The position numbers and the translations under genes were made by a program. A stretch of DNA of 64,000 nucleotides. It comes from Mycolicibacterium diernhoferi (GTDB lineage Bacteria; Actinomycetota; Actinomycetes; Mycobacteriales; Mycobacteriaceae). The stretch lies in the NCBI RefSeq assembly GCF_019456655.1, contig NZ_CP080332.1, positions 2,356,001-2,420,000 of the forward strand. The letters run 5' to 3'. The notes under the pieces are model-generated. The model was given only the letters and a program-made list of their open reading frames with translations. It searched no databases and was not told the DNA's origin. Every line of letters starts with the position of its first letter. Positions within the stretch are counted from its first letter, which is position 1. Positions 9,230 through 18,062 of this stretch are shown in pieces.

Positions 9230-10429
9230 GTGAGTGGTGAGGCGCAGGGGCCCCTGGCGGGCGTACGGATCATCGAGATATCCAGCTTCGTGGCGGTGCC
9301 CCTGGCGGGGATGACGCTGGCCCAACTGGGGGCGGAGGTGATCCGGGTCGATCCGGTCGGCGGCGCCGCCGACTATAAGCGCTGGCCCGTCACCGAGGAC
9401 GGCGACAGTATCTACTGGGCCGGGCTCAACAAGGGCAAGCGGTCGGTCGCGGTCGACATGCGTGCCCCCGAGGGCCAGAAGCTGATCCGTGAGTTGATCG
9501 CCGAGGCCGGCGTGCTGATCACCAATGTGGCCGGCCGGCCGTGGCATTCCTACGAGGAGCTGGTCGGGCTGCGCCCGGATCTCATCCACGTCGAGATCTC
9601 CGGGCGCGCCGACGGTTCCACCGGGGTGGACTACACCGTCAACGCCGCGGTCGGGTTCCCCCTGGTGACCGGGCCCGCCAACCTGTCCACCCCGGTCAAC
9701 CACGTGCTGCCGGCCTGGGATGTGGCGTGCGGGCTGTACGCGGCGCTGGCGGTGTCCACCGCGGTGCGCCACCGCGAGCTCACCGGTGCCGGCCAACGGA
9801 TCGCCATCCCGCTGGAGAACGTCGCCCTGGCCACCGCCGGGAACCTGAGCTTCCTGACCGAGGTGATGGTCGGCGGTACCGAACGTCAACGGATCGGCAA
9901 CTCGTTGTACGGCCAGTACGGGCAGAACTTCACCAGCCGCGACGGCGTGGTGTTCATGCTGGTGGCCCTCACCGGCCGGCATTTCCGCGATCTGACCGAA
10001 CTGACCGGCACCGCCAAAGCCGTTGCCGCGCTGGGCGAGGCGCTGGGCGCCGACTTCACCGACGAGGGCGACCGGTACCGGCATCGAGACGCACTCACCG
10101 GTCTGTTCACGTTGTGGTTCGCCGAGCGCAGCGCCGAGGAGGTGAGCGCCGCGCTGTCGCAGACCTCGGTGCTGTGGGAGCGCTACCGCAGCTTCGCCGA
10201 GGTCGCCACCGACGAGCGGGTGACCGCCAACCCGCTGTTCACCGAACTGGACCAGCCGCGGATCGGGCAGTACCTCGCACCCGGCCTGCCGATCTCCATC
10301 GACGGCGGTTACCCGGCTGCGGTTGCCGCCCCGGCCCTCGGTGATCACACCGCGCAGGTGCTGCGCGAGCGACTCGGTCTGAGCGCCGACGACATCGACC
10401 GGCTCACCGGGTCCGGCACCGTCGCATGA
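9230..10429 (+). CDS. CaiB/BaiF-type (class III) CoA-transferase
   Basis: 399-residue class III CoA-transferase, which moves CoA between carboxylic acids through a catalytic Asp. The N-terminal Rossmann-like motif reads MTLAQLGAEVIRVDPVGG and the likely catalytic Asp is in STGVDYTVNAAVGF. GTG start at 9230. Followed by a hairpin and a TesB-like thioesterase, which fits a small acyl-CoA processing unit. A second, divergent member of the family is at 29296-30504. Confidence 0.9.
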   Translation: MSGEAQGPLAGVRIIEISSFVAVPLAGMTLAQLGAEVIRVDPVGGAADYKRWPVTEDGDSIYWAGLNKGKRSVAVDMRAPEGQKLIRELIAEAGVLITNVAGRPWHSYEELVGLRPDLIHVEISGRADGSTGVDYTVNAAVGFPLVTGPANLSTPVNHVLPAWDVACGLYAALAVSTAVRHRELTGAGQRIAIPLENVALATAGNLSFLTEVMVGGTERQRIGNSLYGQYGQNFTSRDGVVFMLVALTGRHFRDLTELTGTAKAVAALGEALGADFTDEGDRYRHRDALTGLFTLWFAERSAEEVSAALSQTSVLWERYRSFAEVATDERVTANPLFTELDQPRIGQYLAPGLPISIDGGYPAAVAAPALGDHTAQVLRERLGLSADDIDRLTGSGTVA

Positions 10430-10435
10430 GCGACG

Positions 10436-10467
10436 CTTGCGGAGCGAATATGAGTCCGGAATGCAAG
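10436..10467. repeat. Intergenic imperfect hairpin
   Basis: CTTGC (10436-10440) pairs with GCAAG (10463-10467), and CGGA/TCCG pair inside it (10440-10443 and 10455-10458). It fills the 61-base gap between the CoA-transferase and the thioesterase. No T-tract follows, so a canonical terminator is unlikely. It could be a short REP-like element or an mRNA processing hairpin. Confidence 0.4.
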
Positions 10468-10490
10468 ACCCGAGCCTGCGAGGGGATTGC

Positions 10491-11288
10491 ATGAGCGCGC
10501 TGCTGGACCTGCTGACCTTGACACCCGACGGCGAGGACGGCTGGGTCGGCCCCGGTGCCGGACCGGTCGGCAAGCGGTCCTTCGGCGGGTTGTTCGCCGC
10601 GCAGAGCCTGGCCGCCGCCTGCTGCTCGGTCGCCGGTGACAAACGACCCACCAACATGCACCTGCAGTTCCTGCGCGGCGGCGAGGCCGGGGACAGCTCG
10701 GACTACCGCGTCGAACGGATCTACGACGGCCGGACCGCCGCGGCGCGCCGGGTCGAGACCCGCCAGCACGGGCGACTGCTCAACACCGCCACGGTGTCGT
10801 TCTCCGTCCCGCTGGCCGGACCCGAACACGGCATCCGGTCGTCGATGCCGGCGCATCCGGACACCCTGGAGCAGACCGGCCCGCCGGGCCCGGCGCCGTC
10901 ACTGCCGCTGGACGAACTCGATATCCGCGTCGCGGACGACCGCTCCGGCGGGGAGTTCGTGCGGCGGATGTGGTGGCGTACCCGGTTCGACCTGCCCGCG
11001 CAGGATCTGCTGCACACCCTGGTCGCGGTGTACGTCACCGACCTGTACGGCATCGACCCGATTCTGCAGGTGCACGGCCACGCGATGGCCGCCCGCACCC
11101 ACCGCGGCGGGACCACCGACTCGTCGATCTGGTTTCACCAGCCGCTGCGGGCCGATCAGTGGAATCTGCTGGAGTCGCGCTCCCCGGCGGCGGCCGGCGG
11201 CCGCGGCGTGGTCACCGCGTCGCTGGTCCGCGAAGACGGGGTCATCGCCGCCACTGTCGTCCAGGAGGGCCTGGCCGCCGACCGCTGA
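10491..11288 (+). CDS. TesB-like acyl-CoA thioesterase
   Basis: 265-residue double-hotdog thioesterase of the TesB type, expected to release free acid from acyl-CoA. The N-terminal hotdog includes RSFGGLFAAQSLAAA and the second ends with DSSIWFHQPLRADQW, the usual C-terminal box. ATG at 10491 is chosen because aggggatt (10481-10488) precedes it; an upstream GTG-like extension is weaker. Its last 133 bases overlap the 3' end of the convergent adenylation/acyltransferase gene, an unusually long coding overlap. Confidence 0.87.
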   Translation: MSALLDLLTLTPDGEDGWVGPGAGPVGKRSFGGLFAAQSLAAACCSVAGDKRPTNMHLQFLRGGEAGDSSDYRVERIYDGRTAAARRVETRQHGRLLNTATVSFSVPLAGPEHGIRSSMPAHPDTLEQTGPPGPAPSLPLDELDIRVADDRSGGEFVRRMWWRTRFDLPAQDLLHTLVAVYVTDLYGIDPILQVHGHAMAARTHRGGTTDSSIWFHQPLRADQWNLLESRSPAAAGGRGVVTASLVREDGVIAATVVQEGLAADR

Positions 11289-13747
11289 CGGATCCGGCGG
11301 CGCAGCATCGTCATCAGGTAGGTCAGCGCGATGCCGACCAGCAGGGAGGCGATCACCCCGGCGACGCGGTGCTCCCCGAACAGCGGGTACACCTGGTAGT
11401 GGGTCAGATAGGTGTACAGCGACGCCTCCGCCAGCACCGCCGCCGCCGCGCTCACCGGGGCGGGGCAGCGGATCGCCGGCACCCAGATCAGCAGGGCGAG
11501 CCCGCCGAACACCAGCATCTCGCGAACCGTGTTGTGCCCGAAGTAGCCGTGCAGGGCGCCCGCCAGCACGCACGTGATCGCGGCCCGCTGCCAGAACGTG
11601 GTGGCCTTGGACACCGCCCAGCCCGCCGCGAAGAACCAGAACGCCAGCATGGTGAACATGGCGTCGCGCACCGGGTACGGGCCGAAAACCTGGTAGCGCA
11701 GCGCCAGTCCGATCACCAGGAAGACGACCGCGAAGGTGAACGGGTGACGGCGCTCGGTGCGGTCCATCCCGGGCAGCCACAACAGGCAGGCCAGCAGCAC
11801 CAGGATCCACACCAGCACCTCGATGAACCACAGCCGGCCCGAGGTCATGCTGTCGGGGGGCCCGAGGAACTTGTCGGCCAGCAGCAGGTTGGTCAGGTGG
11901 TAGTGGTCGGTGAACAGCAACGCCCATGCCACCCATGCCACCGTGGGCACCACGATCCAGCCGATCGTGCTGCGCAGGTGCCCGATCCGTTCCCGGCGTC
12001 CGACGGCGGTCAGACAGAACCGGCCGAAGTTGTAGCCGGCGACACCGAGCAGGATGTGCGCCCCGCCCCACATCTGGAACAGTTCGGCGTGCGATCCGAC
12101 GATGAGCACGATCGCGGCGGCCCGCAACGCGACGCTGGTCTCCAGGGTGGTGCCCCAGCGTCGCTTCGGGGTGCCGATGCCCTCCAACTCGCGCAGCGAG
12201 AGCTGCTGCCACTGGGCCGGGAGTGTTCCCAACGCCTTCTCCAGCCGCACCGACATGGACACATAGATCAGCGAGTTGCCGCCCAGGTCGACGAAACTGG
12301 CATCGGGGTCGATGGTGTCGGGGTCCAGGTGCAGCACGTCGGCGAACACCTCCCGCAACTGGGTCCCGGCCCGGACCGGCGGGGCCAGCGCACGCACCGC
12401 CGGGTAGTCCGGTTTCCCGGACGACAGCATCGGCAGTTCGTCGACGGTGATGGCGCGCACCGACCCGCCGGGTACTCCGGTGATGTCGGTGACCGCAGCG
12501 CGGACCGCATCGGCCGGGTGCGTCGCGGCGATGACGAGGGTGTCCTCATCGGCCGCACACAGCGCCGCGATGCCACGCTCGCGCAGTTCGGTCTCCACCC
12601 GGGCGAGGTCGATGCGTAGACCGAACATCTTGACGAACCGATTGGCCCGGCCCACCACCTCGAAGAGACCGTCCGGAGCACGCCGGGCCAGATCGCCGGT
12701 GCGCAGCTCGTCGACCCCGGGCCCCATGGCGAGGTCGGCGATGCTCTGGGCGTAGCCCATCATCACGTTCGGCCCGCGGTAGACCAGTTCGCCGATGTCG
12801 CCGTCGCTGTCGTGCTGATCTCCCGTCGCTTCGCTCGCCCAGGAGAGATCGATGCGCAGCTCGCCGCCGGGGATGGCGCGACCGATGGCGGTGGGCCGGC
12901 CGGCCGCCAGCTCGGGCGGCAGGTACGCCATCCGGGCGGTGGCCTCGGTGGCGCCGTACATCACGTACAACTTCCAGCCTCGGCGCTGTCCCAGCATGGC
13001 GTACTGCTGCACCCGCTGCGGCGCCAGCTTGCCGCCGGCCTGGGTGATGTAACGCAGGTGCGGCAGCCGCATCTCGGCGAAGCCGATGCGCTCCAGCAGG
13101 TCGAACGTGTACGGCACACCGGCGAACGAGGTGCCGCGGTGCCGCCGGAACAGGTCCCAGAAATCCTCTTCGATGACCGACAGGTCGGTGAGGATCAGCG
13201 CCGCCCCACGCAACAGGTGGCTGTGGACCACCGACAGTCCATAGCAGTAGGACATCGGCAATGTGGTTGCCGCGCAGTCGGTCTCGCGGATGTCGAGGTA
13301 CTCGGCAATGGAGCGGGCGTTGGCCAGCAGATTCGCCCCCGACAGCCGGACCAGCTTGGGGGAGCCGGTACTGCCCGAGGTGGACATCAGCAGGGCGAGA
13401 TCGGGATGCAGCGTGTGGCCGCCCGGCGCGCGGTGGTGGATCCCGGCCGCATCGATCACCAGATCGGGCCGGTAGGTGCCCAGCAGATCGGTGTGATCGC
13501 TGCCCGGGGGTGCCGGCAGCACGACATGCCCGGCGGCCAGGGCGGCGAGGTAGCGCACCAGGGTGGTGATGTCGTTGGTGGTCTCCAGCAGCACCAGTTT
13601 CCGGTCGCCGCCGAGGTCGTCGGTGGCGACGTGGTGCACCCGGTCGGCCAGCTCGCGGTAGGTCAGGGTCGCACCGGCGGTGTGCACCGCGGGGCGGTCA
13701 CCGAAACTGTGCAGGTGAGCGACGAGATCGTGCCGGACGGAGTTCAC
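11156..13747 (-). CDS. Adenylation-carrier-membrane acyltransferase fusion
   Basis: 863-residue three-part protein. Residues 1 to ~450 form an AMP-binding adenylation domain (P-loop-like STSGSTGSPK at 123-132; YGATEATARM). Residues ~455-530 are a carrier domain with the phosphopantetheine Ser492 in DLGGNSL. From ~555 the chain is multi-span membrane protein resembling acyltransferase family 3, followed by a basic Ser/Pro-rich tail. The logic is NRPS-like: activate a carboxylic acid, tether it, then hand it to an acceptor at the membrane. Acid and acceptor are unknown. A 34-bp palindromic element lies in frame inside the adenylation domain (about residues 299-310). The 3' end overlaps the thioesterase gene by 133 bases. 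Confidence 0.82.
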   Translation of the reverse strand: MNSVRHDLVAHLHSFGDRPAVHTAGATLTYRELADRVHHVATDDLGGDRKLVLLETTNDITTLVRYLAALAAGHVVLPAPPGSDHTDLLGTYRPDLVIDAAGIHHRAPGGHTLHPDLALLMSTSGSTGSPKLVRLSGANLLANARSIAEYLDIRETDCAATTLPMSYCYGLSVVHSHLLRGAALILTDLSVIEEDFWDLFRRHRGTSFAGVPYTFDLLERIGFAEMRLPHLRYITQAGGKLAPQRVQQYAMLGQRRGWKLYVMYGATEATARMAYLPPELAAGRPTAIGRAIPGGELRIDLSWASEATGDQHDSDGDIGELVYRGPNVMMGYAQSIADLAMGPGVDELRTGDLARRAPDGLFEVVGRANRFVKMFGLRIDLARVETELRERGIAALCAADEDTLVIAATHPADAVRAAVTDITGVPGGSVRAITVDELPMLSSGKPDYPAVRALAPPVRAGTQLREVFADVLHLDPDTIDPDASFVDLGGNSLIYVSMSVRLEKALGTLPAQWQQLSLRELEGIGTPKRRWGTTLETSVALRAAAIVLIVGSHAELFQMWGGAHILLGVAGYNFGRFCLTAVGRRERIGHLRSTIGWIVVPTVAWVAWALLFTDHYHLTNLLLADKFLGPPDSMTSGRLWFIEVLVWILVLLACLLWLPGMDRTERRHPFTFAVVFLVIGLALRYQVFGPYPVRDAMFTMLAFWFFAAGWAVSKATTFWQRAAITCVLAGALHGYFGHNTVREMLVFGGLALLIWVPAIRCPAPVSAAAAVLAEASLYTYLTHYQVYPLFGEHRVAGVIASLLVGIALTYLMTMLRRRIRQRSAARPSWTTVAAMTPSSRTSDAVTTPRPPAAAGERDSSRFH
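12818..12851. repeat. Palindromic element inside the adenylation domain
   Basis: GATCTCCC (12818-12825) and GGAGAGATC (12843-12851) form inverted arms around an 17-base loop rich in CGCTTCGCTCG. Read on the gene strand it encodes a WASEATGDQ-like insertion in frame between strands of the adenylation domain. It looks like a dispersed mycobacterial-type palindromic repeat captured inside a gene. Confidence 0.5.
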
Positions 13748-13891
13748 AGCAGACCCGGCGGAGCGGCCGCGGGTCCGGGGACCCTGCCACGGCTTGCGGC
13801 GACCGCGGGGGACAGTTCCGGCGTAAACATGCTGTTCGGCAGTCTATCGGAGGCGCCGCGGTCGAAGTTCCGGCATCGTCAGCGCCGGTGG

Positions 13892-15022
13892 TCAGGACGC
13901 TGACCGGGCCTCCAGCGTCTGGCACAGCAGTTCCCGGTGGTGTGCGGAATCCCCGGACAGCAGCGCGTTCACCCGGGCCCTCCGGATGTAGAGGTGCAGA
14001 TCGTGCTCCCAGGTGAAGCCGATGCCGCCGTGCAGTTGCAGTGCGTTCCCGGCGATGCGGCCGATGGCGTCGGATACGTAGACCTTGGCCACACTGACCG
14101 CGTGCGCGGCGTCGGCCTGATCGCTGTCCAGCGCCATCGCCGCGTAGTAGGTCGCCGCGGTACAGGCCTGGACCCAGATCCGCATATCCGCGCACTGGTG
14201 CTTGACGGCCTGGAAGCTGCCCACCGGTCGGCCGAACTGAACCCGGTCGGTGACGTAGTCCACGGTCATCGCCAGCATGCGCTCGGCGATGCCGACCAGT
14301 TCGGCGCACAGCAGCACGGTGTGCAACCGCATCGTCGCGGCCAGTGAGTCACGCGCGGCAAGGCCGGCGGCGCACAGCGCGTCGGCCCCCACGGCGACCC
14401 CGTCGAAGGTGACATCACAGTAGCTGCGGGTGACGTCGAGGGTGTGCTGGCGGCTGATCCGTACCCCGGTGGCATCCGTGGGTACCACGAAACGGGCCGG
14501 CTCGTCGTCGTCGAGCAGCGCGTCGACGACCATGAACTGGGCCGTATCCGCATCGTGCACAGTCACTTTGGAGCCGCTGATCAGATAGCCGTCGCCGTTG
14601 CGCCGGGCCCGGGTGCCGACGCCGGTGGCCGCCCACGGCTGCCCGTACTCGGCGAAGGCCCAGGTTGCGGTGATATCTCCCGCCGCGATCGACTGCACCA
14701 GCTCCGAGGACTGCTCATTGTCGCTGCGGCTGAGCGCATCCGCAGCGACCACGGTCGGGATGAACGGGGTCGCCGCCAGGCTGCGGCCCAGTTCGGCGGC
14801 GACCAGGGCCAGGTCCACACATTGCTGGCCCAGGCCGCCGTCGGCCTCGGCGATGGCCAGGGCCGGCCAGCCGAGTTCGGTGCCGCGCCGCCACAACTCG
14901 GCATCCACGCGGGTCTCGCTGTCGATGAGGGTGCGGGCGTTGCCGGTCGCCGACCTGCTCGCGAGCAGAGATCGGGTGGAGTCGACGAGACCGCGCTGCT
15001 CGTCGGTGAGCTCGAAATCCAC
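13892..15022 (-). CDS. Acyl-CoA dehydrogenase, HGGIGFTWEHD type
   Basis: 376-residue FAD-dependent dehydrogenase (FadE-like) introducing an alpha,beta double bond into acyl-CoA. It starts VDFELTDEQRGLVDSTR and ends with the block HGGIGFTWEHDLHLYIRRAR (from about residue 331). The GTG at 15022 is used because aaggag precedes it; the longer frame crosses the promoter and neighbour. It is divergent from another dehydrogenase (15143). In mycobacterial steroid catabolism, neighbouring FadE genes commonly form alpha2beta2 heterotetramers; the two proteins here carry complementary signatures, so the pair may act as one enzyme (inference). Confidence 0.9.
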   Translation of the reverse strand: MDFELTDEQRGLVDSTRSLLASRSATGNARTLIDSETRVDAELWRRGTELGWPALAIAEADGGLGQQCVDLALVAAELGRSLAATPFIPTVVAADALSRSDNEQSSELVQSIAAGDITATWAFAEYGQPWAATGVGTRARRNGDGYLISGSKVTVHDADTAQFMVVDALLDDDEPARFVVPTDATGVRISRQHTLDVTRSYCDVTFDGVAVGADALCAAGLAARDSLAATMRLHTVLLCAELVGIAERMLAMTVDYVTDRVQFGRPVGSFQAVKHQCADMRIWVQACTAATYYAAMALDSDQADAAHAVSVAKVYVSDAIGRIAGNALQLHGGIGFTWEHDLHLYIRRARVNALLSGDSAHHRELLCQTLEARSAS

Positions 15023-15087
15023 AAGCTGCTCCTTTTGCCGGAATGCGGTCTTCGGGGACGGGCATTGCAATAACCGCCCCCAACATA

Positions 15088-15117
15088 CAGGATACTGATT
15101 AAGGTAAATCAGGATCC
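15088..15117. promoter_or_regulatory. Palindromic operator between divergent acyl-CoA dehydrogenases
   Basis: GGATACTGATT (15090-15100) and AATCAGGATCC (15107-15117) are inverted arms, 10 of 11 bases matching, around a six-base centre. The core TGATTAAG and flanking bases recur at 43538-43562: over 25 bases the two sites share 19. The site also contains back-to-back -10 candidates (GATACT rightward at 15091-15096, TATCCT leftward at 15089-15094), so a bound repressor would cover both promoters, including that of the mce operon. Confidence 0.65.
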
Positions 15118-15142
15118 GTCGCTGTGGATAGGGGAGGTTGCC

Positions 15143-16318
15143 GTGCACCTCGGGCAAGACGCAGAACTCGATGTACTGCGTAAGCGTGTCCGCGAACTCG
15201 CATCTCGGCACGCACCGCCGAGGCACGGGCGCACCGGGGTCCGGGCGCCGGAGCCCGAGCAGGTTCCCGCGTTGCGGAAGTGGACCGGCATGCTGTTTGC
15301 CGAGAACCTGCTCGGAGTGCACTGGCCGGTCGAGCACGGCGGACTCGAGGATCCGCATCCGCTGCACGAATCGGTGGTGACCGATGAGCTGATCAGAGTC
15401 GGCGCGGCCGGTCCGGTCGGTGGCGGGCTGCTCGCCGCCGCGGCGATCATCGCGTCGGGCAGCGCGGCGCAGAAGGATTTCTTCCTACCCAGAATCCGTT
15501 CAGGTGAGGACATCTGGTGTCAGCTGTTCAGCGAACCGGACGCGGGCAGCGATCTGGCGGGACTGCGGACAAAGGCCCGTCTGGACGGCGACGCCTACGT
15601 GGTCGACGGGCAGAAGGTGTGGACCACCAACGGCCAGCACGCCGACCGGGGTTATCTGCTGGCCCGCACCGATCCCGACGCGCCCAAACACGCCGGTATC
15701 ACCGCATTTGCTCTGGACATGAACACGCCGGGCGTGACGGTCCGCCCGCTGCGGGAGATCACCGGCACCTCGGACTTCAACGAGGTGTTCCTCGACGGGG
15801 TGCGGATCCCGGCTGACCGGGTGATCGGCGGGGTCAACCAGGGTTGGGCCGTCACCACCACCAGCCTTGCCCACGAACGGTCCAGCGCGGGTAGCGGCGC
15901 TTCGCTGTTCGGTGCACTGGACAGGTTGGCCCGGCTGGCCGGTGAGATCACCCGGGATGGTTGCCCGGCAATCGATCGCGATGACGTCCGCCAGGTCATC
16001 GGTGGCTTCGTCGCCGACGTGCACGTGAACTCCTTGGTGTCGGCCTTCGGGGACAGTCGCGCCCTGCACGGCAGCGGTGATGTTGCCGACGCCCCGGTGT
16101 CGAAGATCCTGTTCAGCGAGATCAATTTGGCCCTGCACGAATACGGCATGCAGTTGCAGGGCCACGACGGTGTGCGGGTGGAGGGCGATCCGCTGGTACA
16201 CGACAACGGGTGGTGGCAGGACGCGTTCCTGTACGGAAGGGCGTTCACCATCGCCGGCGGCACCAACGAGGTGCTCCGCAACCTGATCGCCGAGCGGGCA
16301 CTGCGGCTGCCCAGGTGA
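15143..16318 (+). CDS. Acyl-CoA dehydrogenase heading the mce operon
   Basis: 391-residue FadE-like flavoprotein. FAD/substrate motifs: WCQLFSEPDAGSDLAGLRTK and GQKVWTTNGQHADRG; the C-terminus has FTIAGGTNEVLRNLIAER (about residue 368). GTG start at 15143 with a ggggagg site upstream. It ends 37 bases before yrbEA, which has its own strong binding site, and no terminator is visible between, so oxidation and Mce-mediated uptake look co-transcribed. Probably the partner of the divergent dehydrogenase. Confidence 0.9.
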   Translation: MHLGQDAELDVLRKRVRELASRHAPPRHGRTGVRAPEPEQVPALRKWTGMLFAENLLGVHWPVEHGGLEDPHPLHESVVTDELIRVGAAGPVGGGLLAAAAIIASGSAAQKDFFLPRIRSGEDIWCQLFSEPDAGSDLAGLRTKARLDGDAYVVDGQKVWTTNGQHADRGYLLARTDPDAPKHAGITAFALDMNTPGVTVRPLREITGTSDFNEVFLDGVRIPADRVIGGVNQGWAVTTTSLAHERSSAGSGASLFGALDRLARLAGEITRDGCPAIDRDDVRQVIGGFVADVHVNSLVSAFGDSRALHGSGDVADAPVSKILFSEINLALHEYGMQLQGHDGVRVEGDPLVHDNGWWQDAFLYGRAFTIAGGTNEVLRNLIAERALRLPR

Positions 16319-16355
16319 CCTCCGGGCCGTCCGACGTTCGAAAGGGAGGGGCGAA

Positions 16356-17204
16356 TTGGCGACACCGCCGCAACCGCCGTCACCGGTCGGTGACATCACC
16401 CGGTGGACGAGGGGCTACGTCGACCGGCACCCGGTCGCCTCGCTGGAAACTGTTGGTCTGCAGTGCATCCTGGGACTACGTGCGCTGCAGTACCTGATCC
16501 TCGACATTGCCCGGTGGCGGTTCTCCTTCGCCGAGTTCGTCCACCAGGCGGCGTTCATGGCCTCCACGGCCATGCTGCCGACGATGTGCGTGGCCATCCC
16601 CATCGGCGTCACCCTGCAGATCCAGTTCGCCCTGCTGGCCGGTCAGGTCGGCGCCACCTCACTGGCCGGTGCGGCCAGCGGGTTGGCGGTCATCAAACAG
16701 GGCGCCCCGCTGGTGGCGGCGCTGCTGATGGCCTCCGCCGTCGGCTCGGCCATCTGCGCCGACCTCGGGTCGCGCACCATTCGTGAGGAAGTGGATGCCC
16801 TTGAGGTACTGGGCATCTCGGCGGTGCGACGGTTGGTGGTGCCACGCTTGGCGGCGGCCATCGTGGTGAGCGTCGCGCTGACCGGGCTGGTCTGCTTCAT
16901 CGGGTTCCTGGCCGGGTACCTGTTCAACACGTTTGTCCAGGAGGGCGCGCCGGGCAGCTTCGTGACCACGTTCGCCTCGTTCGCGACGGTGGGGGACCTG
17001 GTGCTGACCCTGATCAAGTCGGTGGTGTTCGGCGCCATCGTCGCCATCGTCGCGTGCCAGAAAGGGTTGAGCACCAAGGGCGGTCCGGCCGGCGTGGCCA
17101 ACTCGGTCAACGCCACCGTGGTGGCGTCGATCCTGCTGCTGATGATCACCAACGTCGTCTTCACCCAGATGTATGTGTTGCTCTTCCCCAAGGCGGCTCT
17201 GTAG
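16356..17204 (+). CDS. yrbEA: MlaE/YrbE-family permease, first Mce subunit
   Basis: 282-residue integral membrane permease of the MlaE family. Together with YrbEB it forms the inner-membrane channel of an Mce lipid importer, energised by a shared ATPase (MceG/Mkl) that is not encoded in this window. Typical conserved stretch: SAVGSAICADLGSRTIREEVDALEVLG, the cytoplasmic coupling helix. TTG start at 16356 after aaagggagg (16341-16349). Its stop overlaps the yrbEB GTG by one base. Confidence 0.95.
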   Translation: MATPPQPPSPVGDITRWTRGYVDRHPVASLETVGLQCILGLRALQYLILDIARWRFSFAEFVHQAAFMASTAMLPTMCVAIPIGVTLQIQFALLAGQVGATSLAGAASGLAVIKQGAPLVAALLMASAVGSAICADLGSRTIREEVDALEVLGISAVRRLVVPRLAAAIVVSVALTGLVCFIGFLAGYLFNTFVQEGAPGSFVTTFASFATVGDLVLTLIKSVVFGAIVAIVACQKGLSTKGGPAGVANSVNATVVASILLLMITNVVFTQMYVLLFPKAAL

Positions 17205-18058
17205 TGGCGGCGCCGTACTACCCCCGCGGGGTCCGGCCGTTCGTCTCCGCGACCACCGCCATCGGGGACCTCGGTGTCCGGCTGGGCCACATGCTCACCT
17301 TCTTCATCCATGCGGTGGCGGCCGTTCCGGTGGCCCTGACCCGGTACCGCAAGGCGTTTCTCACGGTGCTGTCCGATGTCACCTGGGGCAACGGCTCGAT
17401 CGTGGTCGGCGGCGGCACCGCCGGGGTGATCATCGTGCTCGGCGCCACCGCCGGGGCGATCGTGGGCATCGAGGGCTATCAGGCGCTGCACCTGCTGGGC
17501 ATGGAACCCGCGGCCGGACTGCTGTCCTCGACCGTGTCCACCCGCGAGCTGGCGCCGATCATGGCGGCGCTGGCGTTCGCCGCCCAGGCCGGCTGCCGGT
17601 TCACCGCCCAACTCGGGTCGATGCGGATCTCCGAGGAGATCGACGCCATGGAATCACTTGCCATCCGCCCGATTCCGTATCTGGTGACCACCCGGCTGTT
17701 GGCCTCGGTGCTGGCCATCATCCCGCTCTACATCCTGTGTCTGGTGGTCAACTACGCGGCGGTGCAGACCATCGTGACGTTCGCCGGCGGCCTGTCCGGC
17801 GGCACCTTCGACCACTACTTCCGGCTGGTGCTGACCGGCACCGACATCGTCTACTCGGTGGGCAAGGCGATCGTCTTCGTCATCATCACCTCGACGATCC
17901 AGTGCTACTACGGCTATTTCGCCAGCGGCGGTCCGCAGGGGGTCGGCGTCGCCGCGGGCCGGGCCATGCGGGCCAGCATCTCGGTGATGATCATCGCCAA
18001 CCTGCTGCTCACCATCGGGCTGTGGGGCATCGGTTCCGGCGCACGGCTGGGCGGCTGA
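17204..18058 (+). CDS. yrbEB: MlaE/YrbE-family permease, second Mce subunit
   Basis: 284-residue MlaE-family permease pairing with YrbEA. Conserved block: AAQAGCRFTAQLGSMRISEEIDAMESLAI. GTG start at 17204 is set by the TAGTG overlap with the preceding stop; a longer frame reaching to 17054 lies inside yrbEA and is not used. Followed after four bases by mceA. Confidence 0.95.
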   Translation: MAAPYYPRGVRPFVSATTAIGDLGVRLGHMLTFFIHAVAAVPVALTRYRKAFLTVLSDVTWGNGSIVVGGGTAGVIIVLGATAGAIVGIEGYQALHLLGMEPAAGLLSSTVSTRELAPIMAALAFAAQAGCRFTAQLGSMRISEEIDAMESLAIRPIPYLVTTRLLASVLAIIPLYILCLVVNYAAVQTIVTFAGGLSGGTFDHYFRLVLTGTDIVYSVGKAIVFVIITSTIQCYYGYFASGGPQGVGVAAGRAMRASISVMIIANLLLTIGLWGIGSGARLGG

Positions 18059-18062
18059 TCGG

